Assembly: GCA_003230355.1 (NCBI GenBank)
Contig: QIDD01000085.1
Coordinates: 1-5,453 of the forward strand
Source of the DNA: Methanobacteriota archaeon
GTDB taxonomy: Archaea > Hydrothermarchaeota > Hydrothermarchaeia > Hydrothermarchaeales > SZUA-236
Reading direction: 5' to 3'
Length of the DNA: 5,453 nucleotides
Within the stretch, counting starts at the first letter, position 1. Each line of letters starts with the position of its first letter. Position numbers and translations under genes: made by a program. Positions 5,442 to 5,453 of the stretch are shown piece after piece. A model generated the notes under the pieces. That model saw nothing but the letters and a program-made list of their open reading frames with translations, searched no databases and had not been told where the DNA came from.

Positions 5442-5453
5442 ACCCCCCTCCAT

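Noticed and set aside
5437..5453. GGAGGGGGG followed by ATG on the minus strand, as the start of another gene
   Set aside because: The frames from the ATGs at 5439 and at 5453 both stop within about 20 codons inside the response regulator gene.
1..5453. CRISPR array, insertion sequence, tRNA or rRNA
   Set aside because: The CARF gene prompted a search, but no regularly spaced direct repeats, terminal inverted repeats with a transposase, or RNA-gene signatures were seen.

Overview
The window looks like a piece of a euryarchaeal chromosome, most plausibly from the methanogen / anaerobic methanotroph / Archaeoglobus-type lineages. Several signs point this way. Archaeal TATA-like boxes sit about 24 bases before two start codons with no Shine-Dalgarno site between, as in leaderless mRNAs. 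The stand-alone CARF/winged-helix regulator is of a type familiar from euryarchaea. A coenzyme F420 hydrogenase/dehydrogenase beta-subunit (FrhB) homologue is present, and so is a receiver-only response regulator. The lineage is an inference from gene content; no rRNA or other marker gene is present.

Layout, left to right. Bases 1-70 are a very AT-rich leader with short perfect inverted repeats and a TATA-like box. Next on the + strand are a CARF-wHTH transcription factor (71-760) and a secreted gluzincin peptidase of the M1 superfamily (808-2418), each with its own apparent leaderless promoter. The peptidase stop codon overlaps the stop codon of a convergent minus-strand cluster. That cluster is transcribed from about 4905 down to 2415 in the order: small dicluster iron-sulfur protein (4890-4597), FrhB-like ferredoxin-fused oxidoreductase (4600-3560), single-pass membrane protein of unknown family (3523-2762), DUF192 protein (2765-2415). 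Two of its three junctions are 4-base ATGA overlaps. A 140-base divergent intergenic region separates the cluster from a receiver-only response regulator on the + strand (5031-5441).

Functionally, the best supported unit is the redox pair. The small protein carries the ligand pattern of the [4Fe-4S] plus [3Fe-4S] domain of fumarate reductase/succinate dehydrogenase iron-sulfur subunits, not the two classical [4Fe-4S] motifs of HdrC. Its start-stop overlap with the FrhB-like gene suggests an electron-transfer complex, perhaps linking F420H2 or another flavin-accepted donor to an unknown partner. The co-transcribed membrane protein could anchor or receive from it, but nothing in the sequence proves that. 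The CARF regulator has no CRISPR array or cas gene in the window. No RNA genes, insertion sequences or CRISPR repeats were seen. No gene-free stretch exceeds 300 bases; the longest is 4891-5030.
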